From positions 14,538,932-14,602,931 of the forward strand of contig OZ020254.1 in assembly GCA_963971285.1 (NCBI GenBank): 64,000 nucleotides of DNA, written 5' to 3'. This document shows positions 59,788-64,000 of this stretch, one piece after another. A model generated the notes under the pieces. It was not told the origin of the DNA. It did not search any database and saw only the letters and a list, made by a program, of their open reading frames with translations. The DNA is from Astropecten irregularis. Lineage: Eukaryota > Echinodermata > Asteroidea > Paxillosida > Astropectinidae. How positions within the stretch are numbered: position 1 is the first letter of the stretch; every line of letters starts with the position of its first letter. The position numbers were made by a program, and so were the translations under genes.

Positions 59788-60133
59788 TTAAAGGTAACAT
59801 CATACTTTGTTTTTAGTCAAAGAAGTACAGATTCATGGTAAAAAATATCAAGGAAGATACAGTCACAGTCATCTGTGAAAACTTTAGTCCCATACGTTGC
59901 CCACTTTTTGAGAAAACAGTGACAAACGCCCACAGTATTTCTTAAGTCTTTTCTCTTTTATTTTAAAGATTTTTGGTCGTCGTTTTACTAATTTCTGGAT
60001 AAATACACCATTTCAGGCGGAAAAATTTTAACGGTAGGTTTCTACCAGCACCATCTTCATACCATGTAAGTTATACGTAAATCTGTGAACATTTCTGTTT
60101 TTGTTTCTTACCAAAGTATGATACTACCTTTAA
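59788..60133 (+). mobile_element. TTAA-flanked MITE family, copy D
   Basis: 346 bp, starts TTAAAGGTAACATCATAC and ends GTATGATACTACCTTTAA; the best-preserved pair of ends in the window. Confidence 0.9.
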
Positions 60134-60481
60134 CTTGGTCATAATATCACGTTAACAAGCGTGATACTGATTGGCTGAATGTAAGTGTTATAGTTACCTC
60201 TAGAATGTGGCCTAATTGTGGTGTGTCCTTTGATTGACCTGATATGCATAGCAGAAATCAACAGGGAGTCAGGACACTATATCTCTCAACAGTCATCAAT
60301 CACTACTTACTCAAGCCTTTACTCTCCTTGATCTGGCAATAATAACAAACTGACAAGGACAAACAAGTCCATTACATGTCCAAAAGTGTTGATAATGGGC
60401 CCAGAAAAAAACAATGAAATTCTCCTATCAAAAACAGTAATTTCTTCTGGTTTTTCTTTCCTGGGTTTCAATACCAACAAC

Positions 60482-61305
60482 TAGTGCTGGGCAAAATCGG
60501 TTAATTTCATATCAGTTTACTGATTGCAAAAAAAAAATAAGGTTAACAGTTATCACGTGCGACATGCATGACATGTGCGATTTATGGTATATACGTCTTC
60601 TTCAATGTAATCTAAGGTGACTAGACATCCCCGATTTCCGGGGACAGTCCCCGATTTGACAGTGCCGTCCCCGATGAAAAATTGCTCCCGAAAATGTCTT
60701 GATTCGACGAAATGCCCCCAAAAATTCTAATTGTCCTAAATAAAAAAAAAACTGAACGAAGTGCATAGGTCACCTTATGTGCTGAAGAAGATCCATTCTT
60801 CAGAGAAGTATGCGATTAATGCGAAGACAACCGCCTAAGACATGTAAGTATTTGACCCACTCCTGTCAACTGGACAAGATGTCCATAGATGCCACCATTT
60901 TGCATGTAGGCTCCATCTGGATTAAAAATGTTTTCAAAATTATACCCCTCCCCCAGGACACAGTCACACGGATCACTGTCCCCGGATCATCTCAACAAAA
61001 TATGGTCACCAATGTAATCTTCATTTTCAGAATGCTTTTACGATGTTGTTTTTTAGATCAAGCATTTAGATCAAGTACATACAATGTTTCTGTTAGATCC
61101 AGTTCGTGAAAACCGTGTTTCTACTTGGCAAAATAGACAAAATAACTGAAATTCTACAGTTTACACTTTTTGGTTGTTGAGCATGAGCCAAACATTGGTC
61201 TCTGTTTTTTTCCCTTTCAGTTTTGGTTAACGGTTAGTCAAAATTTGTAACTGATAATTAAATCCGGGTCGGTAAACCTATAACCAGATAAAAAGCCCAG
61301 CACTA
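60482..61305. mobile_element. hAT-type element, TAGTGCTGGGC ends, 8-bp duplication
   Basis: Ends are inverted TAGTGCTGGGC. CCAACAAC is present at 60474-60481 and 61306-61313. 824 bp with no transposase. A second small element seems nested at about 60614-60777 (TAAGGTGACTAGACATCCCC...GGTCACCTTA). Confidence 0.9.
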
Positions 61306-61498
61306 CCAACAACTAAGAAGATGACAATGGAAATGAAACTTAAATATAAAATAAAACTTTCCATACACTATGGCCAAGCAAAGGCTCTTCATCTAGCAAT
61401 GGACCCTGTTTGATTCACTTGGTGATCCAATGACTGGTTGCCTCAATCCAACTGGAGGGATCTTGTGTAAGAACTTTTTCCATATGTAACGCATATAT

Positions 61499-61835
61499 AT
61501 TATTGAAAAGTGAACAAAGAAAAATTGACAGGAGCGGGATTCGAACCGGCGACCTCCGAATACCGTACAGGCGCTCTACCAACTGAGCCATCCAGCCCCA
61601 CGCTGGTGGTGACCCCAATAGTCAACCATCTTTGTTCGTTTGGCAGTCAGAAGCCATGAAACCACGCACACACTGCCACAACCCAGGGATCGTTTCAATG
61701 ATACACGCAACAATGCTGCAACCTGAGAACGGTACATGGGGGATCACTCAAAGAGGATACGGCTTTTTAATTAATATATTCGTGAAATAACCACAAAGGA
61801 AACTGAGTCCTGACTGAGTTTAAAGTCATTAATGC
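61499..61835 (-). mobile_element. tRNA-derived SINE with a second SINE tail
   Basis: tRNA part 61525-61597, with one base lost in CCTCCGAATACC, the leader to GGATACGGC (61763), then TTTTTAATTAATATATTCG and a second tail (ATAACCACAAAGGAAACTGA). It has the same composite order as 44506-44850. The 16-bp minisatellite begins directly after it. Confidence 0.85.
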
Positions 61836-61838
61836 AGG

Positions 61839-64000
61839 ACCAATGGGATGTAGGACCAATGGGACGTAGCACCAATGGGATGTAGGACCAATGCAGGACC
61901 AATGGGACGTAGGACCAATGGGATGTAGGACCAATGGGACGTAAGACCAATGGGACGCAGGACCAATGGGATGTAGGACCAATGGGATGCAGCACCAATG
62001 GGATGCAGGACCAATGGGATGTAGTTCCAATGGGACGTAGGACCAATGGGATGTAGGACCAATGGGATGTAGGATCAATGGGACGCAGTACCAATGGGAC
62101 GCAGGACCAATGGGACGCAGGACCAATGGGACGTAGGACCAAGGGGATGTAGGACCAATGGGATGCAGGACCAATGGGATGTAGGACCAACGGGATGCAG
62201 GACAATGGGATGCAGGACCAATGGGATGCAGGACCAATGGGATGTAGAACCAATGGGACGTAGGACCAATGGGATGTAGGACCAATGGGATGTAGCACCA
62301 ATGGGACGCACGACCAATGGGATGTAGGACCAATGGGATGTAGGACCAATGGGACGCAGGACCAATGGGACTCAGGACCAATGGGATGCAGGACCAATGG
62401 GACGTAGGACCAATGGGATGCAGGACCAATGGGACGCAGGACCAATGGGACGCAGGATCAATGGGATGTAGCACCAATGAGATGTAGCACCAATGGGACG
62501 CAGGACCAATGGGATGTAGGACCAATGGGATGTAGGACCAATGGGACGCAGGACCAATGGGACTCAGGCCCAATGGGATGCAGGACCAATGGGATGTAGA
62601 ACCAATGGGACGTAGGACCAATGGGATGTAGGACCAATGGGATGTAGGACCAATGGGATGTAGCACCAATGGGACGCACGACCAATGGGATGTAGGACCA
62701 ATGGGATGTAGGACCAATGGGACGCAGGACCAATGGGACTCAGGACCAATGGGATGCAGGACCAATGGGACGTAGGACCAATGGGATGCAGGACCAATAG
62801 GACGCAGGACCAATGGGACGCAGGATCAATGGGATGTAGCACCAATGGGATGTAGCACCAATGGGACGCAGGACCAATGGGATGTAGGACCAATGGGATG
62901 TAGGACCAATGGGACGCAGGACCAATGGGACTCAGGACCAATGGGATGCAGGACCAATGGGATGCAGGACCAATGTGATGTAGGACCAATGGGATGTAGC
63001 ACCAATGGGACGCAGGACCAATGGGATGTAGGACCAATGGGTCGTAGGACCAATGGGACGCAGGACCAATGGGACGTAGGACCAATGGGATGTAGGACCA
63101 ATGGGATGTAGGACCAATGGGACGCAGGACCAATGCAATGTAGGACCAATGGGATGTAGCACCAATGGGATGCAGGACCAATGGGATGTAGCACCAATGG
63201 GATGTAGCACCAATGGGATGTTGGACCAATGCAATGTAGGACCAATGGGATGTAGCACCAATGGGATGCAGGACCAATGGGACGTAGGACCAATGGGATG
63301 TAGCACCAATGGGATGCAGGACCAATGGGATGTAGCACCAATGGGATGTAGCACCAATGGGATGTAGCACCAATGGGATGTTGGACCAATGCGATGTAGG
63401 ACCAATGGGATGTAGCACCAATGGGATGCAGGACCAATGGGATGTAGGACCAATGGGTCGTAGGACCAATGGGACGCAGGACCAATGGGGTGTAGGACCA
63501 ATGGGATGTAGGACCAATGGGACGCAGGACCAATGGGATGTAGGACCAATGGGATGTAGGACCAATGGGATGTAGGACCAATGGGATGTAGGACCGGTGC
63601 ATTATAAGTGTTCATTATTATTATTATTATTTAGGACCACACGTAGGACCACGTGGGAACAATGGGGCGCAGGAAAAATGGGATGTAGGACCAATGGGAT
63701 GTAGGACCAATGGGATGTAGGACCAATGGGATGTAGGACCAATGGGATGTAGGACCGGTGCATTATAAGTGTTCATTATTATTATTATTATTTAGGACCA
63801 CACGTAGGACCAAGTAGGAACAATGGGACGTAGGACCAATGGGATGTAGGACCAATGGGACGCAGGACCAATGGGATGTAGGACCGGTGCATTATAAGTG
63901 CTCATTATTATTATTATTATTATTTAGGACCACATGTAGGACCACGTAGGAACAATGGGGCGCAGGACCAATGGGATGTAGGACCAATGGGACGCAGGAC
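61839..64000. repeat. 16-bp minisatellite with a CCAAT core, runs off the window
   Basis: Roughly 125 copies of GGACCAATGGGATGTA, with GACGCA/GACGTA/GATGCA variants. Three similar interruptions (from about 63594, 63751 and 63884: CCGGTGCATTATAAGTG, a TTA run, TAGGACCACACGTAGGACC) make a higher-order pattern near the right edge. All frames on the minus strand are long and open because of the repeat; they are not genes. Confidence 0.95.

Noticed and set aside
61767-63615. Several minus-strand open frames of 220-350 codons
   Set aside because: A 16-bp repeat gives the same 16-residue period in every frame; low-complexity artefact.

Overview
The window looks like nuclear DNA of a marine invertebrate, probably a deuterostome such as an echinoderm, hemichordate or cephalochordate. 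Evidence: spliced genes with GT-AG introns, a complete CYP26-type retinoic acid hydroxylase, a ferlin terminal exon, AT-rich intergenic DNA, dense small inverted-repeat transposons, tRNA-derived SINEs, and RTE-like, Gypsy and Penelope-like retroelement remains. The species cannot be fixed from the sequence. A run of N at 12645-12844 shows this is a draft assembly.

Layout. (1) 1-5.0 kb: the last four coding exons of an SLC36/AVT-like amino acid transporter on +. A 24-bp minisatellite fills one intron, an RTE-like LINE tail lies in the next, and a fold-back element with tRNA-like arms sits against a splice donor in the third. (2) 5-16 kb: nested DNA transposons and MITEs, including a clean hAT-type element with an 8-bp target duplication, then a ~2.6-kb sequence present on both sides of the N gap, very probably an unmerged contig or haplotype overlap. 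(3) 16-34 kb: a complete five-coding-exon CYP26 gene on -, all introns phase 0 and 510 aa predicted, with a likely 5' UTR exon, TATA box and DR5/DR2 retinoic-acid-response-like repeats at 33.75-34.08 kb. Its introns hold SINEs, MITEs and Penelope-like inverted repeats with hammerhead-ribozyme-like motifs. (4) 34-45 kb: no recognisable gene; a TIR element encloses a 24/48/72-bp minisatellite. (5) 45-47.2 kb: a decayed Gypsy-type pol on -, with most of the reverse transcriptase core missing. (6) 47-57 kb: more repeats and the terminal exon of a ferlin gene on - (51615-51795). (7) 57-64 kb: a 30-bp minisatellite with higher-order duplication, two hAT-like elements with 8-bp target duplications, a TTAA-flanked MITE, a SINE, and a >2.1-kb array of a 16-bp unit in which nearly every copy matches the NF-Y (CCAAT) consensus.

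The three host genes have no evident functional link. The most interesting points are the hammerhead-like motifs, the CYP26 I-helix in which the usual acidic residue is Ala, its proximal RARE-like repeats, the duplicated splice donor in the transporter gene, the NF-Y-like array, and the recurring odd-centred palindromes in the minisatellites.
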